Of a stretch of DNA of 64,000 nucleotides, positions 1 to 11,300 are shown piece by piece. Position numbers and translations under genes: made by a program. The stretch's first letter is position 1, and each line of letters starts with the position of its first letter. A model generated the notes under the pieces. The model ran no database searches, was not told the origin of the DNA, and worked only from the letters and a program-made list of their open reading frames with translations. This DNA comes from Vitellaria paradoxa (Eukaryota > Streptophyta > Magnoliopsida > Ericales > Sapotaceae). The DNA is taken from positions 2,232,001 through 2,296,000 of the forward strand of contig CM034243.1 in NCBI GenBank assembly GCA_019916065.1, read 5' to 3'.

Positions 1-3000
1 CAATATCACTAGCCTTCCTCTTGTTTATCCATGGCTTTTTCCTGCTTTCAATCCTTCCATTTTCATAGTTATCAGATGACCGCTCTACCACATCTGCATA
101 TTTTCTTCTATTTGCTTCACGCCGCGCTGAGTAGACAGAAGATTCCAGTCCCTCTATCCTTGCCTTCAGCTCTTTCAAGTATTCTATTGTGCTACCTAGG
201 ATTGATTCCTTATCAATCTGCATAAACATGAGAATAATAGTACCTAGGATACCATCACATTTCCTTTGTTTCACAATATGTTTCATTTGATACTAAAGAC
301 AGTGATGTGCTGGGGAACTCAAAACATTTCATTTCACCCAGAGTTATTTGAGAATTTTAGAAAAAGTTGTCAAATGCCAATGCAGCCTCAGTGACTAAAA
401 TCAACAAAATAAAAAACTTTATGGAAAATTGAATTTGTTAGGCAAAGGTAATTTAATGATTTTTTTTTATCTATTTATTTATTTTGTATGGTTTGTGGGG
501 CAAGGGGTGGGATGGCATTGCCTTCTAGAGTTCTGGTGATGTTCATGGGAATTAGGCCAGGTAATTGTATGGGTGGGTTAAACCCATGTCAAGCACTTAA
601 TTTGAAAGATTTCTTCAACTTTTAAAATATAGACCATTCTGTCTCAATTAATAATCAAATCACATAAATGTGTCAACGTTTTCCAATGGATGGTGGTTGA
701 ATTACCTTGCTTATAGAAGGAACCATTGACTTGAGGACCATGAACTTTTCATTCTCATCCTTAATTCTCTTGTCTGGAAAAGCCTGTACTAAAGGAACAC
801 TAAATAAAATCTTCTTTAACATTTCCTGGTGCACCTGTGGCCCATGACTTGTGACTCGCTCTCCTTTCTTCCAACTCACAAAGCTGGACTCGTAATGACA
901 GCTTCTGAAATGATTGCCAAGAAACCGATGAGAATTTCTCAGAACAGCAGAGAGAGTCCTCCTGTAGTGTAAATCGTCATTTTTTATTCGAAGGTCCAAT
1001 GTGGTAAGTTTTGCATGATTGCTTTCTTGAATTTCTTTCAAATGACTGCTGCTCATATTTTCACCCTTGGGAGGGGAGAGAGCCTTCTCTTGATTCACAA
1101 AAACTTGGGATATACAGTCACTAGAGTTAATGGAATATTGAACACAATTGCTAAAGTCATCATCCATGAAATGGCAACTCTGAGCTTGAGATGCTCCACC
1201 GTTAGTACCTTCAACCAGGAAGGAGTCCTCCGACTGGTGATTGTGCTCGCACCCATTTGAGCAATCATCAAGAGAATCCACGGTGAAATCATCCTGGAGA
1301 TTTCCTTCTCCAACCTGATCAAGTCCGAAACCTTCTATTGGGGAATAGTAATTCTCCAAAGCCATTTTATTTGCTGTCTCATGATCAACCTTGGCATATA
1401 TGCAATCTGTGTCACTGTGTCTCTCATGAGGAGCAGACGAAGATTTCTCAGAGCAAACAGGTTTTGATAACTCTACCAAGGAAGCCTTGATGTGCTGGAT
1501 GAGACTAGGGTCCTCCAATACCTTGAGAAACAAAAAAGTAGCAGTACTACTTATTCTGGGGATAATTCATACCTCAAAAATATGTATCCCGTATGAAAAT
1601 AGCAGTATATCTCATTTTAGAATTGAAATTTACCAGTTCAGTCACACCCAACTCAATGACTCCACCCAAATGAGGAAAACATATAACAGTCTGCCAAAAG
1701 AAATGGTCATTGTGAAAATTGATATTTGTGGCAGAAATGCTCAAACTGAAACATCAGCTCAGATATATAATACATATACACATATATGCGAGTGCGTGTG
1801 ATTATAACTATGCATGCGGAGCCAGAATGTGGTATAACTAAGATTGGCAAACTACAAAAGTTACAGAATCTGTTGGTGTCCTCTTCTTATATATGGAAGG
1901 CATCAGACAATTTATAAACAGAATCTTCTTAGCGTCCATAACAAGATTATGTTAGGAAGGAAGGAAAGCAACCCCTCCCAATTTTATGGATTGTGTCAAA
2001 TTCTAAACCAGTGGGCACAGCAGGGGACATCCACTCTACAGGTCTTCCTCTGAGGGTCCTCCATTCGGCATCAATTCTAAGTGTATAAATTATACCATTC
2101 ACCAAAGTAATGAATTCAACAGAATACTTGAGAAGAATTCTAAGTTTGCATTGCCACCAGTGCATTGCCGCCTAGTTATTTAGTTAGGCCTTCTATCTTG
2201 ACCCAGGTTGAATTTTGTACAGCCATATATATATATATATAGACGCGCATGTGTGAAAATTATTGTATGATTACTTTAACATACACAGATCATTGTACCT
2301 GAACAGATGCACTCTGAGGGCAGCAGCAACAACAGTGTGATCCCAGATTCCCAATCATTTCAAAAAGCAAGAATCAAACAATTGCAGTTAGTTGATGGAC
2401 ACAAGGAAACTTGAACAGAAGAAATTATATTGAGCCAAATTTCAAACAACTTGGACAAATATACCAATGAAATTGGCACAATTTGTATAAAACAGGTCCC
2501 AGCCCGGGAGAACTGACCTTTGCTAGCAGAGAGCGGGAAAATACTTTGCTATCAGCACAGTGAGCATTACATAACCAGATGGGTTGATTGTCTGCTAATG
2601 CTCTACCTGGTAAACTATGCAACAATGTTGTGGAAGATACATTATTATCATAACAGCTTAGTATGAAACATATACAAATAATAGAACACCTAAGACAACA
2701 ACCAATATTCATGGTTCATGTGGATTTGGACACACGATGAAATTTGTTATCTCCAATATATTTACATGTTATGTTAGTCTACTCTAGCTTTATATGTCAA
2801 CATTGGGACAACACAAGAATTTGAAGCTACCATCATGAAACAAAGAAAAGAAAAGAATCAGATAACTCTGCTCTTTAGAAATTCTAAAACTAATCCTATT
2901 CCACCAATTTCATGATGGTTTCCTTTTTCTGCTGTGTCTATTTCTGATTTATTTTTGTACCTTCAAATGCTCTATAAAACATTCTTGGGGTCATAATTTT

Positions 3001-4101
3001 CACGTTTCATAACATGTTGTACATAGAAAAGAAGAAAATGCTCAATTCAATGGAAGAGAGTTTATACCCTTGACCTGGGTTGAACACAAAGGACATGCAA
3101 ACCAAGTAATACCACTCCGCATCCGTGAGATCATCCGGTGACAAGGCAGCAGAAGGCCCCTTAGCTTCTTGATCGGTTTTACCATCTAAGAGGCACTCAT
3201 AAAGCTCTCTCAGTTGTTCACTCCTCTGCAAACCCATTCTATCTGCTTTAATTTCCTTGGCCTGGAATGCTTTCCTTGTCTTAATGTCTCCATTGTAGTA
3301 CCCATCACCCCATTCCAAAACCCTGAGTAGTATTCATAACACCAAAAATTCTCAGAGTAGGCATGAGGAATGTGAAGTTACAAGGCGTGTAATTAGTAAA
3401 CAGACCATATTATGTAATAAAATGCTAGTAGATTTAATAGGAAGCAGTTGGGGCATAGGCTTGCATATCAAAGGAATTGTCATTTTGTTTTTCTTTTTCT
3501 TGAGAACCATTATCCTTAATGTGAAGGTTATTTTCTATCCATTTCTTGTAACGCCTTACCTCTCAACATTTCACTCTTGGGAAGGGAAAGCTTTCTTTCC
3601 CCATATGGGCTTAACATCAAGTGCACATTTTGCGCTATTACCTCCCTAAGAAGTAATGATGGGATGCAAGTATAAGCTATTTGGTAAATTAAGTTAATAA
3701 CAAACACCATTTTTACAGTGTCTGCTGCACAACAGCATTGTAAAATTTGTTTAGAAAAAAAAAAAAAAAAGAATGGAAAATAGAGAGCCACTACAGAGCA
3801 GATGAAGCGGATCTGCTGTTGATCAGAATGGAAGTGTCCTTTATGTTCAAAATTGTGAACAAAATTTCCTTGGAAACCAACATAAGGTAGTTCACAAGAA
3901 ATTTAAACAAAACCACTAAACCAGCATTGGAAAGTAGAGTAATGGTATTACTGAATAAGTTGTTATATTAAATTACCATTGTTGTCTGGTGGACACCGAC
4001 CAAAAAATTGCATAACTCCACTGCACACTCCTAACAGCCACAGCAAGCTGCCTCTTCAGACTTTCTGGCAGCCCTTCTTGGTTTTGTAGTCCATTAGCCA
4101 T
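1..4101 (-). CDS. GL3-like: bHLH transcription factor, subgroup IIIf (GL3/EGL3/MYC1-like), 3' end outside window
   Basis: Family role: partner of R2R3-MYB and WD40 proteins controlling anthocyanin/proanthocyanidin synthesis and epidermal cell fate in the nucleus. Seven exons can be joined in phase: 4101-3977, 3322-3068, 2614-2518, 2313-2299 (15 nt), 1690-1634, 1521-706 and 217-1. The N-terminal MYB-interaction region is clear ([62 protein letters not shown] followed by [18 protein letters not shown]). The microexon encodes SASVQ and the next exon [10 protein letters not shown]. The helix-loop-helix is split over exons 6 and 7 (MVPSISK then [17 protein letters not shown]). About 527 codons lie in the window; Arabidopsis relatives run to about 600-640, so the C-terminal ACT-like part lies off the left edge. 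All junctions are GT-AG. The basic region is degenerate (see findings). Family assignment is near certain; the exact orthologue is not. Confidence 0.93.
2299..2313 (-). other. 15-nt microexon of the bHLH gene
   Basis: On the minus strand the sequence reads ccctcag, then AGTGCATCTGTTCAG, then gtacaatg. It has canonical acceptor and donor sites, is in phase and encodes SASVQ. It fits exactly between the exon ending SRSLLAK and the exon starting [10 protein letters not shown], where family members carry SASIQ. It is too short for an ORF search and easily missed. Confidence 0.88.
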
Positions 4102-4519
4102 TGCCCCTACATATAACCCTAAAATCACCTCAGACAAATTAAAGCCTAATCTACAAACAAGTCAAAAAATAAATAATAATAAATTTAGAAAAAAAAAATG
4201 CATCTTTAATTAAGCAGTCCTTAAGGATTTCTGATGTGAACCCAAATTTTATCCTGACCCAGAAAGGCTTATGGCTTTAAGAGAGGGAATGAAGCATAGT
4301 AAGTGCTTTTGGTCAAAAAATAATGGTGAAGAACCAGCAAAACACAGCTCAAACAAACTTTTATAAAGCTTCAAGCTGAACCTTGAGATAGAAAACCTGG
4401 AAATACTATAAGATCAGGAACTTGTAAATATCTTTTTCTTCTTCTTCTTTTATAGGTAGAATTTGTAAATATTAATGCGCTGGCTTTTTGGGAAGAAAAC
4501 TACAACTTTGGAGTCAGAA

Positions 4520-4543
4520 ATATATATATATATATATATATAT
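4520..4543. repeat. (AT)n microsatellite
   Basis: Uninterrupted alternating TA of about 24 bases, about 420 bp upstream of the bHLH start codon. Confidence 0.9.
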
Positions 4544-6850
4544 TGGAAAGGAAGTAGCTTATAATCTTGCTAGGAATACAGGAGAATCTCACCCGGAGAT
4601 TTCTTCCCTGGAGTGGGCTTCTTCTTTAGTTCTTTCTGCTTCACTTTTGCAGCAGTTCAAAGATCAGATCCAGAGTCCAAGAGAATCAGACCAGCAATTG
4701 CTTTTGTCATCAGCTTTTTAATAACTTTTCTTGTTCGGGAGCTCTTAAAAGCCAACCTTTTTCTCCTAACAGTCAAAATTTTGGGCATTAAGCAGCCATG
4801 TCCTTGTCTGGAATGTCTTGTGACAATTGGCAAAGTTTTAAGAATATTGTAAAATATAATAGATTTTGCTTGTGGTGTGCATGCTTGTGGAAATTGAGCG
4901 GGTGGAGCGTGGGTTCCATCCAATTCTATTTTAATGAATTGTGAGCGTGAAAAAAAAAAAAAAAATTCTCAAAGTTGAATAAGATTTGGAACCTCTCTAA
5001 ATAAAATTAAATAAAAGTTTCTATCCTGTTATGTTTGAAGTTTAAAATTACAAAAATACTTTTACTATTTTTATTTTATATGTTGAGAAGTTATTATATT
5101 AGTGTTAAAATGTTGGTGTTTTATTATTTTATTTATTTTATATATTTTAATTTTCAATTTTTAATTAATAATTAATTTGTATATATTTTATTTGTTGTTT
5201 TATTATTTAAAATAAAATAATAAAATATTATGAATCCTAATAAAGCAGGACAGAGCCCCAAACGAGGCAGCTTTCGCAATATAAGAACTATACATTATAT
5301 TGAGGCAATATATACGCGTCTAAGTTAGAGTTTGGGTTCATACTCATTATATTGAGGCAATAAAAAAAGATAAAAACTCGAATATTGTGAGTTTACACTT
5401 GTTTAGATTTATTGGTTCGTGATAAAACGTAAAAGGTTGAGGTGCGGAGATAAGTCTCTTATTATAATATAAATTCGTCAATCGTCACTTTGCAAGAATC
5501 ACACTAAAAACTCATTGAAAAACTTATTTAGTTTACGAGAAAATATTAAGAAATATATTTTAAGTTTTCGGGTATTCGCTAAAAACTCGCAGAAAAATCA
5601 CTCTCGCAAGCATTAGTTTGTTAATTTTTTGAAATACATTTCAAAAGTTAATTTTGCCTAAAATTTCAAAGTATATATATTTTGAAACATATTATACGTT
5701 GTATAAAATTCGTATTAGAATTTTCTAAAATTAGGATTGAAAGAAAAGTTAAAAGACAATATCAAAAATTTTTTTTAATTCTTCCCTACAGTTCTTATGT
5801 TTTTTCTTATTTTATTAGCAAAAGTTATTTGATGAAAATCAAAATTTACCGTACCAATACAAACAAATTCTTTCATTATAATTTTTTTTTGGATAGGCGA
5901 GCAGGGAGGAGGCCCAAGTGATGAGCGGACAAGGAAGAGATTTTGTCACCAAGCCATTCATTATAATTGTTTTCTCAGACTCATTTATTTACAATCATTT
6001 GTTAGGTGGTTCAGGACTTCGCACAATAATTTTCCATAGGAGAGAAAAAAGGAGAGGGGATTGTTGGATAACGATGTTTTTAATGTTTTCCAATTAGTTC
6101 TTAGAAATATCATAAAAGATCTTCGACTGCTTTAATTCATATAAATTATTGCACTACTTGTTGTCCAATCAGTTCATTCATGTAGCTTCCTATTCATGAT
6201 TTTAATTTTTCCATCAGATGCGTCTGCCAAGCATTTGAAACCCGATTAGACCAAAACACACGAACCAACAGGGGCAGAAAAATCAAACTACGCAGAGCGT
6301 GTGATTAACAAAGCCCTGAATAAGAGAGCTTTTAATTGTTGCACTCCGGAGGTAAAAATATTCCATTTGATTGCATATTATGTCACTTTCTCGCACGAAA
6401 TTGTAAACTCCAACTTGGTTATGCGATTTTCTTCATCTCCCGTTTATTCAGTCCCTTCCTGAAAATCTCTCTCTCTCTCTCTCTGTGTCGCTTTCTAGTC
6501 GAATCCTATAGCCGTTGCAACTTCACTAGCACCACTCTCCACGCCGGTGCTCTCCCTCCCCGCTAGTCGAACCTGTCTCTCCTCTACGTCGGTGCCCCGC
6601 GGCCCCGCCTTCGTCTTCGCCGGTGCTCTTCCTTTGGTATTTTTTTTTTTTTTTTGCACATACTTATATACATATATAAATATATATACTTCCTTTGTGC
6701 ATATATATATATATATATTTATGACTCAAGATTTATATATAGATATTAGATATTGTGCGGATAAATTGAAATACGTGTAAGTTGATCTTGAATTTATGTG
6801 TATAGATCTTGAATTTTTGAATTCGAGAGAAAATTGCTCTGCATATATAT

Positions 6851-6947
6851 GTAATGATGATGTATTTAATAACTATCCATTGAACTAACTGAATATTTAA
6901 TAATGATGTAATGATGATATATTTAATAACTATCCGTTGAATTAACT
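6851..6947. repeat. Imperfect direct duplication, ~40 bp units
   Basis: Units at 6851-6890 and 6908-6947 both read gtaatgatgat, a base, then atttaataactatcc and end in an aactaact/attaact motif. There are only three substitutions. Short local duplication in AT-rich DNA. Confidence 0.85.
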
Positions 6948-8384
6948 AATGACTATGAAGAGGGTAAAGACAAGGACGAAAGCTAAGGCAAGGGGGAAAG
7001 AAGAGAGTAAAATAGATCCTTCTTATTATTATTATTATCATTATTTTGTTTAAGAGAAATAAAAAAAATGAATGAAAAAAAAAGATAAATAATATAATAA
7101 AAAATATTATTATATATTTTTAAATATATTTATTTGTGATCGATATTTAAGAAATAATAAAAAAACACTGAGAATAAAATGAAAAAAAAATATAATTTAA
7201 AAACTTATTATGCTCATTACACCTTAAATCTGGAAAAGAGAAGAAAAAACTAAAAGTTGGTTAATAAATATGATTGGAAATAAATATATCACCTCTACTT
7301 ATTTTTCTTTTCTCTCATTCATCTCCTTCAAACAATGTAAATATTTTCAGTTCCTTTCAAACAAATATTAATGAAGGGAATGAAGGAAAAAAAAATTAAA
7401 ACCTAGTAGGATTCAAGACGAGATAAAATTAAGATAAATTTCTCCGCCCTGATTAGGTTTAGAATTACAAATATATTCTTACTAATCTCATTTTACATGT
7501 TAATAAAATGAAATGTTAGTGTGAAAAAATATATATATATCAAAATTAAAGGGCAAATCTGTGAGCAGTAATTTTGTTAAGCTAAACAGAACACAATTAG
7601 TTATGTTTTCCCTGTTTTAATTAATACACCATAATTGAATTCCAAGGAAAAGAAGGCAGACATACAATTATGGAAGTTCAAAACTTTAACTTAAAAAAAT
7701 CTTGCCTTTGAATGAAGGGCAGTTGCTGAGAATATACATATCCCAATATTCTAAATCTAAACAACAGAGCAAAATGTGCACTAAGTAACAAATTCAATCA
7801 GGACACTTTCATGCAATTGAAGCATCCACTTCCATTGACGGCCACCCGCCATCAAAACAAGTTCAACCAGCAGGCAGGACCACTTTTATCAATTATTTGG
7901 TCAGACTGATCTTAGAAACATGAAACTAAAGCAACCCCCACAGCTCAAACCCAGGTTCAGGGTGCCTACAGCGAGAAACCCAGTGCAGAGCCAACAGTGA
8001 GCTTCTTACCTTTTGGATTATGTCAAGGACTTAGAAGCCCAATGCTGACTCTGTAGTGAGTTTCTCACTGCAGACCCTCCATTGCGTTCAAACCCCAGAT
8101 CCAACTCATCAACTGCCATGGAACGCTAAAGAACCAAGAAGGACGCAAACCCAGCGCAATATGCTGCATCAGAGTTATTGCGTGCTTCTACACATTGCAA
8201 CAGCATCTCCTTTCAGTTTCTAATACTGATTGTTGAACGCCACAAGCAGCTAGATGACAGGCTGTTTTTTTTTTTTTTCTGCAAAGCTTCGTTAGGAGGT
8301 TCTTCCATGGCATGCCATCCTGACACAAATTTGTGTCAAAAAGACAATCCACCAATTATCCTCCTCTTGTGGCATGAATGGTAA

Positions 8385-11300
8385 TTATCTCCGTGATCTG
8401 CCGGAATCATCCCCTTCCTCTATTTCGTGGAACGTTCCATACGAAGGTGATGACAGGGCCTGAGGAACATCCAGTGCAATAGCCTTCTGTAATGCTGCCT
8501 TGTACTCCTCACGGTGCTCTCTGGCAAGAAAGGCCTGCCGCTCCATCCTCTGATGTGGTGGAATTTCCATGATCCGTTCTCTCTCCAGCATTAACTGAAT
8601 AAGGAAATATGGTTCGAGCCACAAGGATAAAAACATGTAATCAAGATTCAACAATCAGAAGAAAATGGTCCATTTTGTTCACTGCCGGAAGAGAATAAAA
8701 AGAGACTAAAAGAAAAGGAAAGCAAGGCAATTTTAATTACTTTGTTTTTCTATATGGTGCTTGTACATTGTGCTGATTAGTTGTACCCCAACTTCCACTA
8801 TAAGCTTTCTTCCCAATCTCCCCTCACTGGGTGAGGTTTTGAGGCAAAAGTAGCAAGTCTACTAAAAATAAGTACTGTCTTTTCTCCCCTCAAAAGCCAA
8901 TGAGAAAGAATTGGATGAATGATTTTTTTTTTTTTCTTATTATGCCTGGTATTCTATCTTCTTAAACAGGGTACAAGGTTGCCTATTACTTACAAGCGTA
9001 GTATTGTCGAGCTATTTCATGTAACTGGGAAAGCTGTTAATGTAAATTAATGAAAAACGCTGGCTTTCACGTTCTGAAGGATACAGACTCAAGGGGCTTC
9101 ATCCCCCAAAGCTATATATACATGTCAAAGTGCCATATATACGATACCTATGTTTTTAAAGTGCCAGGCTCCTCCCTTTTCTTTCAAAAGCAAAATTGCA
9201 ATTGTCCCCCCCATAGTGGGTTAATGTTTTACAAGCAGAGTATAAATGCATAATTGAAAAATGACATAATAAGCATTTATAGCAGTTTCCTTCCTATTTT
9301 CCCCTCTCTCTTACTTTGACAAGAAGGAAAACTCCAGTCCATTCCCTACACAGACACTTGCCTCCTTGTTCCATCTTCCAACGAAAGTTATAAACATAGC
9401 TTATTTTACCCGGTAGCACTCCTATTTCTATCCAAGAGTTGAAAACTTACGTCAAGAGCCCTTTGAGATTCTCTCTCTATCCAAATGATTGCATGGTCAG
9501 AAGTGCAGTTGCAAGATAGTACTATGTGCTCAAACCTCCCATCTACAGGTACTGCTGTCTTCACAATTGGGGGGATGCTCCCAATCCTGCAAATAAAACA
9601 GTGGAAATGTAAGATAGAAATTTATCCATCACCAAAGAGTCATGGATTCAGAGTTATGTCCCTAAAATTTTCCTCTGTTCTTTTCTTTATTTTATTTATT
9701 TTTGTTTTGTGGCCGCCAGAGGGGTAGGGGGTGTAGGGTGGGATGTTACTCAGAAACTAAAGCTGTGCTATTACTAGAAGAACATAATTCCTTTAGTAAT
9801 ATCTACGCTGCATAGGTGCATGGGAGATAACATCGGAAATAACCTAGTGTAGAGGCCATTTCTCTGAACATGTGGTTTACAAGATTTGTTTATTTGCAAA
9901 TCTTTGAGTCCCTTACGGCTCCAGTCAGACAGGCTCCAGCACCAGACTACCATATACTCACACATTTGCTGAAATTGGCAATAATGTACTCCCCTGTCCC
10001 ACATTTTTTTCCACTTTTCAATTTTGGGGCATCCCAAAATGTTGTTCATTTTTAAAAGTAAGGTATTTTAGTTTTATTGATCTACAATATAATCATTTTT
10101 AACAAATACAAAGGCACCTAAAATTGTCAATCAAACAGAGACGGTTTTGGAAATTTGAACTCTTACTATTTATATGGAACAGTTAGAAAAAGTGGCGCCT
10201 AATCTTATTCATGGGTTTCATTTCCAGGAATGAGATCCACTTACTGATTACAACTGGATCTCAGCATAATATTCTTGCTCAACCCTTAGGCACTAGCACT
10301 CGAAACCCTTTCCCATAATTTTAAACCATCCAGTACAGCTTGGTTCCCTAGAATCTTCAGTTATGTAAACATTTGTTTGAAAGTTGAAATATGAATATAC
10401 CTGAAGGGTTTCCGCACAATGATATGATAGAGACGACCAGGTGCATAGAGCCGCCTAGGATCTTTAATCATCTTCTCCTCTAGTGTGCATGTGTCCTTCA
10501 AGCACATTATGCATAATAAGCACGGCAAGCTGTACATGTGAAGGCAAAAACATCATCATTAATTTATTGGCCAAATATTTTAATGCAATGAAATCTAACC
10601 CAAAACATGAGCGAAAAGGCACTCATTCACCCAAAAAAACTAGTAGGATTTTCACATTAAGCGTCCTGGATAGGGCACCAAACTTGTTGCTTTCAAATAA
10701 GTTGTTAAAGAAATAAAAAATTATAGTGTACTATTTTTGCATAGGTGGAACCATGGAAATATGATTCCAGTAAAAATATGTTCTAAATAACTTCAAACAA
10801 ATGCATTGTCACATTTGATGCCTGAAAAAAGTGGGGACATCTAAATAACAATGGGAACTTTAGGGAGTTGATAGAAAACTGTTCTGTTAAAGTGACAAAC
10901 CCGAGCAAATGTTTACAACCTCAAACTTGTTTTGCAGGACATCTGAAATGCGGGGCTACAAAACAGAGCTCTTCATTAAGTTTTCCCTCTCCAGGCTCTT
11001 CATTAAAGAATGCATTTCAGTAACTCAGAAAATAGAGGGTTTAGGAATTGGGATGGAAAAACTCCATCCAAAATAAAGAACTGCACATACTTGTGGTGTG
11101 CTACTTTATAATTTGACATAATAAATATCAAAAGACTATTGAATGCACCTAAAACAATAACTAAAGGTGATCAAGACCTACAATCTTTTACCAGAAAACT
11201 GACTTGAAAACATCTTCCAAAGCCACGGTTGTCCGAGGTAAAAAATCGTCCTGATTCATAGAAATGACAACTATGTTAACATATGCACATTCGTCACTAA

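Larger units (their letters stand above)
4102..8384. other. Intergenic, AT-rich; promoter side of the bHLH gene and 3' side of the lipase gene
   Basis: No gene was recognised. The stretch holds an (AT)n microsatellite at 4520-4543, poly-A/T runs, a long AT-rich tract (about 5030-5230 and 6650-7550) and a CT-rich/GC-richer patch at 6465-6640. Two copies of the phrase attatattgaggcaata occur near 5296 and 5343. The first part must contain the bHLH promoter. About 7560-8384 lies just 3' of the lipase stop codon and probably includes its 3' UTR. Short open frames here have no family features. Confidence 0.6.

Noticed and set aside
1015..1322. Two open frames overlapping the large bHLH exon (one on each strand)
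   Set aside because: Shadows of the real minus-strand exon 1521-706; no family features of their own.
4488..4923. Possible leader or small gene just upstream of the bHLH
   Set aside because: Open frames include the (AT)n repeat, no splice or family support, and none joins the bHLH exon 1.
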